In this document: positions 1 through 10,600 of the stretch, one piece after another
Layout of the letters: the number at the start of each line of letters is the position of its first letter
Position numbering within the stretch: position 1 is the stretch's first letter
Source of the DNA: Aquatica leii
Lineage: Eukaryota > Arthropoda > Insecta > Coleoptera > Lampyridae
Assembly: GCA_035610365.1 (NCBI GenBank)
Contig: CM069433.1
Location: 53,806,487 to 53,870,486, forward strand
Direction of reading: 5' to 3'
DNA length: 64,000 bases
Notes under the pieces: model-generated
What the model was told of the DNA's origin: nothing
The model's database searches: none
What the model saw: only the letters and a program-made list of their open reading frames with translations
Translations under genes and position numbers: made by a program

Positions 1-51
1 TAGTAGTTTAGTAACACCTATTGTGTTGTTATTTAAATCAATGTTGATTTC

Positions 52-270
52 AAGGCGGGGAGTATGTTAGCGCTAAATTGCAATTTTGTTTTCCGCATTT
101 TTATATAAAATTGTTAAATGTGATTTGGTGTGTGTGCGTACGCAGAGGCTGACTTTGGGGAAAAGGAACCGCGTCGGCATATTATTATATGATTAAGAAC
201 TGTGTGTTCGAACCGAATAAAGCAATACAGTCCGCTTAAATAGTTTATTTATTTTTATCTAAAACGCCCT
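52..270 (+). mobile_element. Candidate 3' LTR with polypurine tract
   Basis: A purine-rich run (AAGGCGGGGAG, about 53-63) is followed directly by TGTTAGCGC, the usual order of polypurine tract then 3' LTR in Ty3/gypsy-type retrotransposons. An AATAAA follows at about 217-222. I cannot find a convincing CA end or the partner LTR, and the adjoining PLE fragment may have truncated it. The first 50 bases would be the end of the internal region. This is an inference from signal order only. Confidence 0.33.
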
Positions 271-277
271 AAAGTGC

Positions 278-649
278 GTGCGTGGCTGGTCGTGCAGAAC
301 CACAAATTCGCAGTATCTTTACAATAATGTTGTATATAAAATCGATTGTATGGATTGTAATAAATGTTATATTGGTCAAACGAAACAAAAAACTATTAAC
401 AGAATTAAGAACCACCAATATGATTGCAAAAATAAAAAGGCAGAATCAGCTCTTGCTCTCCACCATATTAATTTACAACATAATTTTGATTTTAGTAATC
501 CTTCTATACTAGATGTGGAACCGAAATTTTATAAAAGATTAGTTGCAGAAATGATATTTATCACAAAACATAAGAATAATGTTAATTTCAACACTGATAC
601 TAACAACCTTAGTACAGTTTATAATAACCTTATCTCAAAAATTTCCTAG
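278..649 (+). pseudogene. PLE C-terminal GIY-YIG endonuclease fragment
   Basis: The 123-codon frame contains VYKIDCMDCNKCYIGQTKQK, the zinc-knuckle-like CxxC plus CYIGQT form of the GIY-YIG nuclease domain at the C-terminus of Penelope-like retroelements. A conserved NHQ/ALALHH segment follows. The RT part is absent, so this is a 5'-truncated copy, as is usual for reverse-transcribed elements. The first 10 or so codons probably belong to the upstream junction. The domain would nick target DNA to prime reverse transcription. A decayed relative lies at about 40.4 kb. Confidence 0.8.
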
Positions 650-958
650 ACCTTAGGTATGTTTTGGGTTATCTTTTCATTGCTCATATTTTATATCACA
701 CGACCATAAAATTGTTTGTTAGTGATTTAGTTTGTAGAGGTTTCGTGTATTTTTACATTAATTGTTTTTTGTTATTTATTAATTTTATATTAATGACGTT
801 GTTTGCGGACCAGTCTACTTTGTATTTGTTTTCCGTAAGTAATCATCTATAATTATAAAACAGCATTTATAATAAGTAGAAGAATAGTTTGTAGCTCTCA
901 CCGGATTGTAACTGCCGTTTTTACTTATGTTGTTTTCTTCTTAATAAATTCAGTTGGC

Positions 959-1000
959 CTGAAGAAGTGGACACAACCGTTCCACGAAACGTCGCCATAA
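959..1000 (+). ncRNA. Hammerhead ribozyme motif, PLE-type
   Basis: CTGAAGA (959-965) is followed by a stem-loop with GTGGA/TCCAC arms and then GAAAC (986-990). This is the CUGANGA - stem II - GAAAC core of the hammerhead ribozyme. PLE terminal repeats are known to carry HHRs, and this motif sits 3' of the GIY-YIG fragment on the same strand. The cleavage-site strand and stem I are not obvious, so activity is uncertain. Confidence 0.6.
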
Positions 1001-1019
1001 GAAAACTCATCAAGTAGTT

Positions 1020-2235
1020 TTTATAGCCACTCCTAACATAAAGGGTTTACTAATCTTAGTAAATAATTGTATCTAACAATCACATGTATTATTTCTACTT
1101 GTTCTTCCAACAGAATAATAATTTAAAGAATTTAACTAGCAAGTAAAAAAGTTAGCATTACGAACAAATAAGTACTTAACAAATATAATTATTAACAATG
1201 ATTAAAGTAAGTACCAAAAAAAACTAACCCCACCGAAGTTCCTTGCAACAAGTAGTAAACGTTAGCTACTTCCAAATTTTATTTACGGGACGTGCGTAGT
1301 ATGTAAGTTACATGTACGGCGTAGTTTCCCAAAATCTGGCTTTGACTACGTTTAAACAATTAAAGAACTTTAAATAGTATAACGTCTGTGTACTCAAAAC
1401 AAACTTTATAACGTAAAGTTAAAGATGTTTTACATTTACGACTGAAAGTAAATTAATTTAATATGAGTTACAATAAAATTTTTGATAGCTACAAAAAAAT
1501 AAGTGGTACAGTGAAGTCCAAAAAAATGTTTAAGTCTAGAAAATTAAATACAATTAAGAAATTTCAGTATACAATTAGTTGAAAAAAAATTATAGCAAAG
1601 TGCGAGTCATCTATCGCTATCGATGGGTACTAGCAATAAGACAAAATCCACAGGTGTAAACCGTTCGACTCAAATAGCACAGCTCCGGTGGTTATTGGAT
1701 ATAAAGCATTTCTGGAGAAAATTATTTTTCCCTCAGTTTAATAACACTGGGTAAGCTACCACAAAACTCCAGTAAACTCGCTACAAGAATTTTAAACGTA
1801 TCAAAAGTTGACGCCATCTTGAATTACTCGTAAACGCCAATATAATCAAAATAATTACTTTAATCCTGTTAGTATTCTTTTTCTTCATAACAGCGTAATA
1901 TCTAAAAGAGTAATAGAAACAATAGAATTATGAAAATTAAATAAATAGAAAATAAGTGACAATTGGGGTTGTCAACTAGGTCGATTTTCGCCGGCGTGTT
2001 TGGTTTAATGACACCTCAGCCGGGTACCGGTTGAATTAAAAAAACAACCGGTAAATAATCGATTTTAATTTGTTTTACTAAAATAATGTAATTTGTGTAC
2101 GCATATATTCAAAAAAAAAGAAAATCTATTTTATTTTTGTCGTGGTAAATGTTTGTTTAGTACATTATGCTTTTGTTTGAATGTATTAAACAATGTTGCT
2201 TGATACGAAGTAATAACATTCTGCTGAACTTTCAT
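1020..2235. other. Intergenic, nothing recognised
   Basis: AT-rich sequence with no open frame of note, no recognisable transposon domain and no clear repeat structure. Confidence 0.6.
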
Positions 2236-2266
2236 TGTTTATTATTTTGAAACGAATATACACAAC

Positions 2267-2301
2267 GTTTCGATTGCTGTGGTATCTGCAATCGTCATCA
2301 G
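2267..2301 (-). ncRNA. Hammerhead-like ribozyme core, left arm
   Basis: Read on the minus strand: CTGATGA (2301-2295), a stem-loop with GATTGC-like arms, then GAAAC (2271-2267). It is the reverse complement of the copy in the right arm. Confidence 0.5.
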
Positions 2302-2357
2302 GTGAATACTAACAAATTTAGAAAGCTCCAGTAGTTTCTAAGTTTGTTAGTATTCAC

Positions 2358-2392
2358 CTGATGACGATTGCAAATACCACAGCAATCGAAAC
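2358..2392 (+). ncRNA. Hammerhead-like ribozyme core, right arm
   Basis: CTGATGA (2358-2364), stem II formed by GATTGC and GCAATC, then GAAAC (2388-2392). All invariant core bases are present. The helix III and cleavage strands cannot be assigned with confidence. Confidence 0.55.
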
Positions 2393-2722
2393 GTTGTGTA
2401 TATTTGTTTCAAAATAATAAACATTACACTTTTATCTGTTAATCTATGTAATTTTAAACACAAACAACAAAACAGTAAAAAATTACATCAGTCATGAGCG
2501 TTATATCAGTATTCGGTTTTGCAATTGCAATAGCTTGCATCAATCCACAAAATTTAAATTTTTTGCCATTAAAAGTGCATACAGTAGTATAGTAGTAGAT
2601 CAATATTAGGTAAATCTTTCCAAGGTAGTGCCAGGTAACGTAAGAAACAGTTTTAAATTGGTGCAGCAAAATCTTCAAGTAAACATAAGTATAATTGCTA
2701 AACTCGTTGTTAAATCATAAGT

Positions 2723-2749
2723 ATAATAATAATAATAATAATAATAATT
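2723..2749. repeat. (AAT)n microsatellite
   Basis: About nine consecutive AAT units. Confidence 0.95.
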
Positions 2750-2877
2750 TGCGTACGTATTTCTTGTGTTGCTTTTGGTAAAATTACAATCTCTTTTGAA
2801 ACAAATTGAAATAACAATTTTTAAATCACAAGAAATATAAGGTTGATTTTGTCAAATTTGACATTAGCTTATTGCCC

Positions 2878-2940
2878 ATTACGTAACTGTACTAACGAAC
2901 TAATATTGACTGTTGCGATGTTGGCAAAACAAAAAATATG
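2878..2940 (+). repeat. Dispersed repeat, copy 1
   Basis: A block beginning ACGTAACTGTACTAACGAA and including GCGATGTTGGCAA matches 57874-57934 closely and in the same orientation. The family is unknown and similarity fades on both sides. Confidence 0.6.
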
Positions 2941-3316
2941 TTGTGTGTAGTGTTTTATTTTATTCGTAGTTTATTTTATATTAAATATACTTTGCTGCAG
3001 TTCAAAATGTCAAAAAAATATGTGTTTTTTAACCTATGTCGAAATAATAAGTAAAACCTAATTTTTAAAAAAACAAGAAATTCGTAATCCTATATAAGAT
3101 GTAGCGTAGGTACATCTTAACAGAATCGACCGCTCACAGCAACTTAAAAAAGCCGATCGCCATGGCCGCGATATCATCTCATAAATGTCAAATAAATCTA
3201 AATACTTTACATGTAGACACACTTCTTTTAAAGTACTAAAGCGTGCTGAATATTATTATTTTTTAAATAAGTTGTAAATAGTTCTATTCAAGTTAAGCAT
3301 ATGTTAGCACGTTCAG

Positions 3317-3430
3317 ATTGATATTTTACCAAATAACGCCTACACAGCCCGCGCCGCACTTGACAAAATCAAAAGTGGCCGGAAATGGTCTTTAGAAGAT
3401 GAACTACGCTTGCGCTATCTGACAGCATAA
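3317..3430 (+). CDS. Possible small coding exon, unrecognised
   Basis: Directly after a GTTCAG that could serve as an acceptor, a frame of 37 codons is locally GC-richer than its surroundings. It contains AYTARAALDKIKSGRKWSLE and ends at TAA 3428-3430. The composition looks coding-like, but I recognise no family and see no partner exon. It may be a transposon fragment. Confidence 0.2.
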   Translation: MDILPNNAYTARAALDKIKSGRKWSLEDELRLRYLTA

Positions 3431-3494
3431 AACTCAAGCAAAATTTCTCGAGGTCAGGTATTTATAGGTTAGTGATGGCAAAGTTGCCTATCCG

Positions 3495-3686
3495 TCAGAC
3501 AAAATAATTGCAAGATAACAATTTAGGTAACACATGTTTTCTCCACTTACTTAATTTATATTTTCCGATAAAATATGAACCGGCAGACGCCGACTCATTG
3601 CTAGATTGGGTTTTTTGTTCCGAGTTTGAATCGTCTGACCTTTCCTCAAGTATATCTTCCTCTTTATTGTCAATTAGTTTCGTCAT
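3495..3686 (-). pseudogene. Possible piggyBac-like N-terminal fragment
   Basis: The 63-codon minus-strand frame has an acidic/serine-rich N-terminus (EEDILEE, then serine- and glutamate-rich) followed by YFIGKYKLSKWRK. This resembles the acidic leader and GK(D/N)xxxW segment at the start of piggyBac transposases. Nothing downstream matches the catalytic core, so this would be a short remnant. The assignment is tentative. Confidence 0.25.
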
Positions 3687-3689
3687 CTG

Positions 3690-5330
3690 ATATAAGGAAT
3701 TCCTTCATCAAATTATGAAGCCTTTTTTGCTTCTGTTTGTAATTAATTTTTATTAACCTTGTAACAATAAGTTTCAGTATTATTAGAAATGTAATGTTCT
3801 AACAAAAAATAAAATGTATTATAGCAATATTTGTTGTTACAGAAATAATAGTTTTGCGAAAAAAATGTAAAAGAACTTACCGTGTTTTATAATTGTATGT
3901 AAAATTCTGTAACACTACTAATAGCAACGGGTCTAATAAGAAAAATTTTTTTAACACAACACTTGACACAAACAACAGCTGTAAGCGATCAGCATACACT
4001 AAACATAATTCTAAGAAGATATCTAAGCAGTTACGGTGCTACCCTCTTTTAAAACAAAGTTATGCTGGTAATAAAACTCGCCTAGTAGACCGTGCACTAG
4101 TACCGCAAGGTTAAATACACTTGCCATCAGCCAACAAGTAGTGAAAATGGTCGCTAAACGTATGAATGGAACAAGCACCAAACTTGCTGTAGGTCAAGAT
4201 AAACAAAAGAAAACACGTTGTAAATTTAAAATCAGTTATAATAATAAAAACATGGTGGTAATCTATTTGAAACTATCAAAAACCATTACAACAGAAAACA
4301 TTTAAAAAAAAGTATTTATTTATAAAATGTACAAAATGTACTGCGACTAATGAAAAAAAGACAAAACCGGTACAAGAATCTGCTTATTGTTGGATTTTTA
4401 CAAATCTTGGTTTCCATCAAGTGTAAAAGCAAAACTTCTGTTAGAAGACAGAATTGAAAAATACATAAGGATGATAATGACAATTTTTTTATATGCGTTT
4501 TTAATCTTGAAGAGGTCTTACAATCTCTTAAAGTCAATGTTGGTCAAGCCTAAGCTAGCCACATATAAGTTGACAATTTTGATTTATTTCAAAAACAAGG
4601 TTAATGTTTCATGTGGCACGAAGTATGTGAAATTGAAAGTTGTATTCTGCCGTTCATAACGCAAAAAGTGGTTGAAAATGGTTACAAAGAATTTTCATTT
4701 TTTTTTAAATACTGTGCAGAGCACAATAAGAACATGTTTACGTATTTCTTTTTCTATGCATTGCCATAAAGTACAATTTTATGATTACGCTTTATGAAGA
4801 TATAACATACGCAGAAATAAGAAGACTTGCTGCATAGCGTTATTGAAAGTTACACACCAACAGCATAGTACGCAATTGCGCAAACAGCATGTATTAAAAA
4901 GCCGTACATAGTCAAAGAAATATCACAAACATATATTTTCATTTAAAAGATTTGCTAACAAAAACTAACAAAAATATGAAAAGAGACAGCAATGAAACTA
5001 TGGTTAGGTGGTTCGACATTATCTGTGTGTGCATCTATTTTTAATGCCCAGCAGAAAGTAAACCAAATAAATAAACTTTATGCTACTCCTTGCGTTATAG
5101 ATATTGCTGGACGTGTCCAAAAAAAACTAATTAACTTAAGGTACCAGCTTCAACCAATATAATACCGCTCAACAAGTATCAATATGATTCTTTAATATAT
5201 TTTTGTGAAAAAATGCATTACCAAAAGAATACCAATTTTGTGTTTTTTTGCACAAAATTTTTAGATTTTTTTACTTTATTTTTTCAAAACTTGGTTTATT
5301 AATAAAAAAATATTATTCTTTAATTCAAAA
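3690..5330. other. Intergenic, nothing recognised
   Basis: AT-rich sequence with only short chance frames (for example 3893-4114 and 4387-4659) that lack recognisable motifs. Confidence 0.6.
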
Positions 5331-5544
5331 GTGTTTGATGGCACAGCCATCTCATAGTATAAATTTACTATGTGATTAAAATTAACTGTAGATAGCTATA
5401 AACGATGGTAAATACGTTGAGTTAGTTTAACACCCGCGAAATTCAAAATAAGCTTTGAAAAATTCGTCGGGATAAAACCACAACGTAAAAGGACATTGGG
5501 GGTGAGCAATGTCAATGCAATTGTGTAAACGCCACCAGAGTGAA

Positions 5545-5588
5545 CTACTAGACAGCTGTTTCGCCCTTTTGGGGCTCATCAGTAGTAG
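5545..5588 (-). ncRNA. Type I hammerhead ribozyme, unit 1
   Basis: On the minus strand: stem I strand CTACTA, core CTGATGA, stem II GCCC/GGGC with a CAAAA loop, core GAAAC, the palindromic stem III ACAGCTGT, cleavage triplet GTC, and stem I partner TAGTAG. Every invariant base is present. The predicted cut falls between forward positions 5550 and 5551. The loopless palindromic stem III suggests cleavage as a dimer, as known for short-stem-III HHRs. Confidence 0.88.
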
Positions 5589-6108
5589 GAGATACACTCT
5601 AATGTTGTTCCCACAATTGCATTGACGCCCCTTATAGCTTATATTAAAGTACGACGAAGTTAGAATTCAAAAGTATTTGATGGCAGAGCCATCTCATAGT
5701 ATAAATTTACTATGTGATTAAAATTAACTGTAGATAGCTATAAACGATGGTAAATACGTTGAGTTAGTTTAACACCCGCGAAATTCAAAATAAGCTTTGA
5801 AAAATTTGTCGGGATAAAACCACAACGTAAAAGGACAATTGCATTGACGCCCCTTATAGCTTATATTAAAGTACGACGAAGTTAGAATTCAAAAGTGTTT
5901 GATGGCAGAGCCATCTCATAGTATAAATTTACTATGTGATTAAAATTAACTGTAGATAGCTATAAACGATGGTAAATACGTTGAGTTAGTTTAACACCCG
6001 CGAAATTCAAAATAAGCTTTGAAAAATTCGTCGGGATAAAACCACAACGTAAAAGGACATTGGGGGTGAGCAATGTCAATGCAATTGTGTAAACGCCACC
6101 AGAGTGAA

Positions 6109-6152
6109 CTACTAGACCGCTGTTTCGCTCTTTTGGGGCTCATCAGTAGTAG
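6109..6152 (-). ncRNA. Hammerhead ribozyme, unit 3 (weakened)
   Basis: Same architecture as the copy at 5545-5588, but stem II has a mismatch (GCCC/GAGC) and the stem III palindrome is broken (ACAGCGGT). Core bases and the GTC triplet remain. Activity is probably reduced. Confidence 0.75.
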
Positions 6153-6338
6153 GAGATACACTCTAATGTTGTTCCCACAATTGCATTGACGCCCTTATAG
6201 CTTATATTAAGCTATAAGGGGCGTCAATGCAATTGTGGGAACAACATTAAGCTATAAGGGCGTCAATGCAATTGTGGGAACAACATTAAGCTATAAGGGC
6301 GTCAATGCAATTGTGTGAACAACATTAGAGTGTATCTC

Positions 6339-6382
6339 CTACTACTGATGAGCCCCAAAAGGGCGAAACAGCTGTCTAGTAG
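6339..6382 (+). ncRNA. Type I hammerhead ribozyme, inverted copy
   Basis: Identical in sequence to the unit 1 ribozyme but on the plus strand, within the inverted copy of the repeat. CTACTA/TAGTAG stem I, GCCC/GGGC stem II, ACAGCTGT stem III and GTC are all intact. Confidence 0.88.
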
Positions 6383-6545
6383 TTCACTCTGGTGGCGTTT
6401 ACACAATTGCATTGACATTGCTCACCCCCAATGTCCTTTTACGTTGTGGTTTTATCCCGACGAATTTTTCAAAGCTTATTTTGAATTTCGCGGGTGTTAA
6501 ACTAACTCAACGTATTTACCATCGTTTATAGCTATCTACAATTAT

Positions 6546-7647
6546 TCTTTAAGTTATAGTTCTTATTTTCTATAGCAATATTTATACTAAATCATCAGAA
6601 ATCAATTGCAAGTTAGAATATCTAGTAGAAAATCAAGAAAACGTATTCTATGCTATGTCTATTGTTTTCCATACTTTACGCATATTTTTTAAAAATTCTT
6701 TCTTATTGTATATTTAGTACCAAAAAACAAAAACTAATTAAGTGCAAAAAGAATAAAATAAAATAAATTGGGTGATTTGCCGTTTAAAAAGCTTCAACAG
6801 CGATTTTCTCGGTTCTATGCAATTCGGACATAGGATAGTTTTGCATCAAATCGGCGATATGTACTGTACAAAGAGTACTATATACCTTGCGGCGGTAGCG
6901 TACGTGTAAATCTGTGTTCATTGATAACTTATATTTACGTACTAACTAATAATTATAGGGATTACGAGACTAAGGACCGCAGGTACCGATGCTTCTTACA
7001 CAAACAAAAAACAAAAATATTGTATTTGTGTCGGTTATAGCATAGTCGTAATGTCATTTTACTGGGATGCACGTTTGCAGCATCGTCTAGATCCTATCAA
7101 TAAAAAAAATCAATTTTGATATATTGATATATTTTTGCTTACCATAAATTTTTGCAAACATTTTTTTTTATATTAACTAGATTTTCTTCGTATAAAGATA
7201 TACTCATAATGTACAATAATATTTCTTTAATTTGGTTTTAGACCTCCAAAAATTTTAAATCATAAAATAATTGCACAAAAAAATGTCGTTATTGATAAGA
7301 AAAATTCCTTTTTGAAGCAGTTAGGTTTTCTAGCTTACTTTACTACTTACTTACATTTTTGTTTGTAAGTTTAATAATTAATGCAATACGTAGAATTTTA
7401 TCAAAACGTTTGTACAACGTAATTTTTTTTAATGTATTATGTGTTATCTAAACAAACATAATATAAATTCTTAAATAATTATTTATGTGATATGCCTTCA
7501 AACATTTGTTAAATGTCATTTCGCTGATATTTATTATGCGTTATCTTCACAGCCTAACATTCCAAATTTTTAAACATTTGTTTATTGATAATGCAGATTA
7601 TACTAAGTATAAATTGTTAAAAATAAAAGTAAGTTTTTAAATCAATA
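6546..7647. other. Upstream region of the esterase gene
   Basis: No coding signal. It should contain the esterase promoter. A TATA-like AAGTATAAAT lies at about 7603-7612, some 40 bases before the start codon, but AT content makes this weak evidence. Confidence 0.4.
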
Positions 7648-10600
7648 ATGGTGTTTAAAAGTATCATTAGAATATTAATATTTTATGCTATAACAGAGTT
7701 CGTTTTAGCAACAAATAAAAATCGATTTAAGTATCCTTTAAAAGTATAATATAAATTTTTATTTTCACATTATAATACATTTGCTTTAGAATGGACGTCC
7801 TATAGTAGAATTAACCAGTGGTCTAGTAGTCGTAGGAACTGTAAACAAAACGTCTGGAGCACGTATAACGTTTCACGCATACCGAGGAATACCTTTTGCC
7901 AAACCACCAATTGGAGATCTTAGATTTAAAGTAGCACATAAAATAACTGTATTAATAGGTTTAGCATAATATGTATTTCAGGCACCAGTTGCTTTACCAA
8001 AAAATCTTACTGGTCACAGCATTGATGCATCACAAGATAAGTCACAATGTGTTCAATTGGGAGTACCAGTAACCGGTAGCGAAGATTGTTTATATATTAA
8101 CGTATACGTACCTATGGTAAGTCTTAATAATTACATTGTTACAAATATTAACAAAACAGTAGATTGAAAACACTTCTAAACTACCTGTAATGGTATGGAT
8201 TTATGGCGGAGCTTTCATTTCTGGTAATAGCAGTTATTCTCTTTATGGACCAGATTATTTTCTTAACGAAAACGTTTTATTCGTTAGTTTCAATTATCGG
8301 TTAGGTGCATTTGGTAATTAAATTACTATCAGTGCAATAGTAAACTAAATAACCTGTGTGTTTAGGATTTTTGTCAACCGAAAACGAAGTTTCGCCAGGT
8401 AATTACGGTTTAAAAGATCAAATTTTAGCATTACAGTGGGTTCAAGAAAATATTGAAAAATTTGGAGGAAACAATTCCCGTGTGACTATATTTTCAGAAA
8501 GTGCCGGTGCCGCTTCTGCGTCATATTTATCTCAAACTCCCCTCACTGACGGTAAGATTACTAACATGTTATTTTTATTCAAAATATATAAAAACACTAT
8601 TAACTTGCAATAACAAACAAAATTTATTTGATGTTTTTTATTGATATAATGTTACGACCAATAATGGAGAATCCTTTTTATCAATCAAAATTTATTTTAT
8701 TTAAATGCAAATTTAAATTTAATTTAAAGTAAAGCTTAAAAAGTACATCAACCTTTTAGCACATAAATTATATTAAATCGAGTACATTAGTAAACCTATG
8801 TTTATCATAAGTACGCCAAATGTAAATAAAAGCTTTTAATTAGTTAAATTAATTATTTAGATTATTTTTTGTTTATTTGCTTGTTTTATCCGTTTTATAA
8901 TGGTATTTAGTTTAAAATTATTTAAACATTAATAAAAAAAAGCACAAAAAACCACTTTAAAAGTTTAGTACATATTTTCAGAAAAAGTAAAATGTTAGTT
9001 TTCTTTTAAAAATATGTAAATAACAGTATCAACAAATAAATGTAAATAATAAAAAACAACAAAATAATAGTTTTAAACAAAAAAATAATATTGTATTTTA
9101 ATTTCTAAAGCTGATACTCGAAAAGCTAAACAAACTAATTATATACCAAGCAATTCAACGTTCTAGAAATGTAAACAAAAAATACAAGATGTTTCGGTTT
9201 TCTGTAATAGTGCAGATTCATTTTTTTTAACCCAGCGTATATGTTTTATTTTGTTTTTTCATTATTTGTAATCTGTAACAAAAACTTTATTTTTCAAACC
9301 CCTTTTAAAGGTTTTTGTATTTTTTTTAAATACGGCAATTGGAGGACTATATCGACATATTAATAATTAAAATCTTAAAAGCTTTGATTACATTTTTTTT
9401 ATATCTAAACTAAACTACGTTCTAACTTGTACCATAAGTTTTTGCATATTTGATATAGACAACCTTTATTTTTAAATAGCATCGTATATTTATTTATGAA
9501 TTTTTAAATTGTTGTTTTAACATTACGCAAATTAAGTTATACACATGAATCTGTATTATTAACCGTTCTTGAAATAATTCATATTTTAGTAATATCTTAT
9601 TAGTTTACGGTTATAATACAGATATGATGTGTATAACTAAATTTGCTTCAAACTAGACAAAAAATTAAAAATGAATAAATAAACATATAATTCTATTTAA
9701 AAAATCAAAGTTTTTGTATGTCAAATATACAAAAACTTAGCTATTATCAAAAAAATGAGATCAAAGCTTGTAACATTTAAGAAATATTATTCTTTTGCTA
9801 CAGCCCTACAATTGTATTTTTTAAAAAATACAAAAATCTTCTGAGACCGTTTAAAGAATGAAAAAAAAGATTGTGTAAATGTTATTATAAATTTTACAAA
9901 GAATAAAAGAGTAAAATAAAATATGTACCCTAAATTTAAAAAAGAATGTATCCGTCATTATTACAGAAAAACGGAGCATTCTGTATATGAAAAAATAATT
10001 TTAGTAAATAGAAAACACTAAATATATCAGGTTTCTTTACCGCATTTAATTAATAAGAATGCCAGTTTACTTTTCCAGAACGTTGAATTACCTGGTATAT
10101 AAATACAAGAAAAAATTTAATGCAATAAAAATAATAGATAACAAATTAAAAAATAACTTATAAACATAATTTAAACCACATATTCGTTAATTTTTTGATA
10201 TGCTAATGTACTAAAGTTATTAAATTTTATCATATTTTTTTGTTGCTATCTACTATCTGCGTATTTGTTAAAAATGTTTTTTAATGTTTTACTTGAGTAA
10301 CACAAAAAGTTTTTTTTGAAATCAAAATAAAATTAAATAATAATTCTAAAAATTTAAGAAACATACATTATATTTTCTTTTTTTAACAATATTTAAATTT
10401 GTAGAAAATATTGTATTAGTTACTTTCAAGTTTTACAAAAAAAAGTGCTTTTATTTACTTCTATATTAATTTTATTGTACTACTACAAAAACTGTCGATC
10501 CTTATATACAATGCTACAAAACTTTTCCTGTTATACTTAAAAAAAATTACGTATTTGAGATTTATTAATGTTTACTGTAAATAGCTATAAAAGCGGAAAA

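Larger units (their letters stand above)
2236..2423. repeat. Inverted repeat (hairpin) with HHR in both arms
   Basis: Two arms of about 88 bp (2236-2324 and 2335-2423) are almost perfect reverse complements around a loop of about 10 bases. Each arm carries a hammerhead-like core. Inverted terminal copies with HHRs are a hallmark of PLE insertions, so this may be the remnant of two head-to-head PLE terminal repeats. Confidence 0.8.
5331..6545. repeat. Retrozyme-like tandem/inverted array
   Basis: Three direct units begin at 5331, 5673 and 5895 (GTNTTTGATGGCA...). The first is 342 bp. The second lacks about 120 bp spanning its ribozyme, giving a 222-bp spacing. The third is full-length up to about 6209. 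After three short repeats of AAGCTATAAGGG-type sequence, an inverted copy runs to about 6540. Full units carry a type I hammerhead ribozyme. Tandem units of a few hundred bp with one HHR each match what is described for animal retrozymes, which are PLE-related. Confidence 0.85.

Noticed and set aside
3893..4114. 73-codon frame rich in Asn/Lys/Thr.
   Set aside because: Low-complexity composition typical of AT-rich noncoding DNA; no motif.
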